Source of the DNA: Oncomelania hupensis
Taxonomy: Eukaryota > Mollusca > Gastropoda > Littorinimorpha > Pomatiopsidae
Length of the DNA stretch: 64,000 nucleotides
Assembly (NCBI GenBank): GCA_036898135.1
Contig: CM072513.1
Location: 34,792,295 to 34,856,294, forward strand
Direction of reading: 5' to 3'
The notes beneath the pieces are model-generated. The model was not told the origin of the DNA. It ran no database searches and saw only the letters and a list, made by a program, of their open reading frames with translations. The translations under genes were made by a program, and so were the position numbers. Numbering within the stretch: the stretch's first letter is position 1; each line of letters starts with the position of its first letter. Of this stretch, positions 63,967 to 64,000 are shown one piece after another.

Positions 63967-64000
63967 TAACCCCCTATCCTATCCTATCCTATCCTGTCCC

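Overview
This is eukaryotic DNA: AT-rich, intron-rich and packed with transposable elements. The mix of elements (RNase-H-bearing LINEs, an RTE, Ty3/gypsy, piggyBac, Tc1 and hAT remnants, and tRNA-like and (AAT)n-tailed SINE-like repeats) together with the protein divergence suggests a lophotrochozoan, probably a mollusc. That assignment is inference. No bacterial, organellar or CRISPR features were seen.

The host backbone is two genes. The first is a minus-strand UBR1/UBR2-type N-recognin (E3 ubiquitin ligase). It begins at 52622 and runs off the left edge. I rebuilt 26 coding exons with consistent splice phases (about 865 codons, the N-terminal half), including the UBR box and the ClpS-like region. 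One exon exists as two neighbouring versions of identical length (99 nt) and phase (25730-25828 and 24928-25026), a candidate mutually exclusive pair. The second gene is on the plus strand from 57643: four exons of a secreted cystatin-fold protein, possibly the amino-terminal part of a larger product.

Most of the rest is mobile DNA in the introns. Left part: a nearly full-length LINE (about 2822-8930), several copies of a dispersed repeat (family R) rich in TGACCTTGA motifs, and hAT-like elements with 6-bp target duplications (9797-10610, 11184-12456). Others of that type lie at 38069-38879, 49452-49875, 54142-54572 and probably 50381-51190. Middle part: a nest in which one family R copy is split by an RTE LINE (itself split by a SINE-like element), by a rearranged gypsy element with 5-bp target duplications, and by a piggyBac element (itself split by a hAT-like element).

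The most interesting item is 40451-46319: an apparently intact 5.9-kb DNA transposon with 13-bp terminal inverted repeats and a 7-bp target duplication. It carries a three-exon, 1230-codon gene for a DDE-transposase-like protein with a long coiled coil and a C-terminal Tudor/chromo-barrel-like segment. I cannot place it in a named superfamily. It lies in an intron of the UBR gene, antisense to it. The right part holds microsatellites, a Tc1 element (55642-57257), a large palindrome, RTE fragments inside the cystatin introns and LTR sequences.
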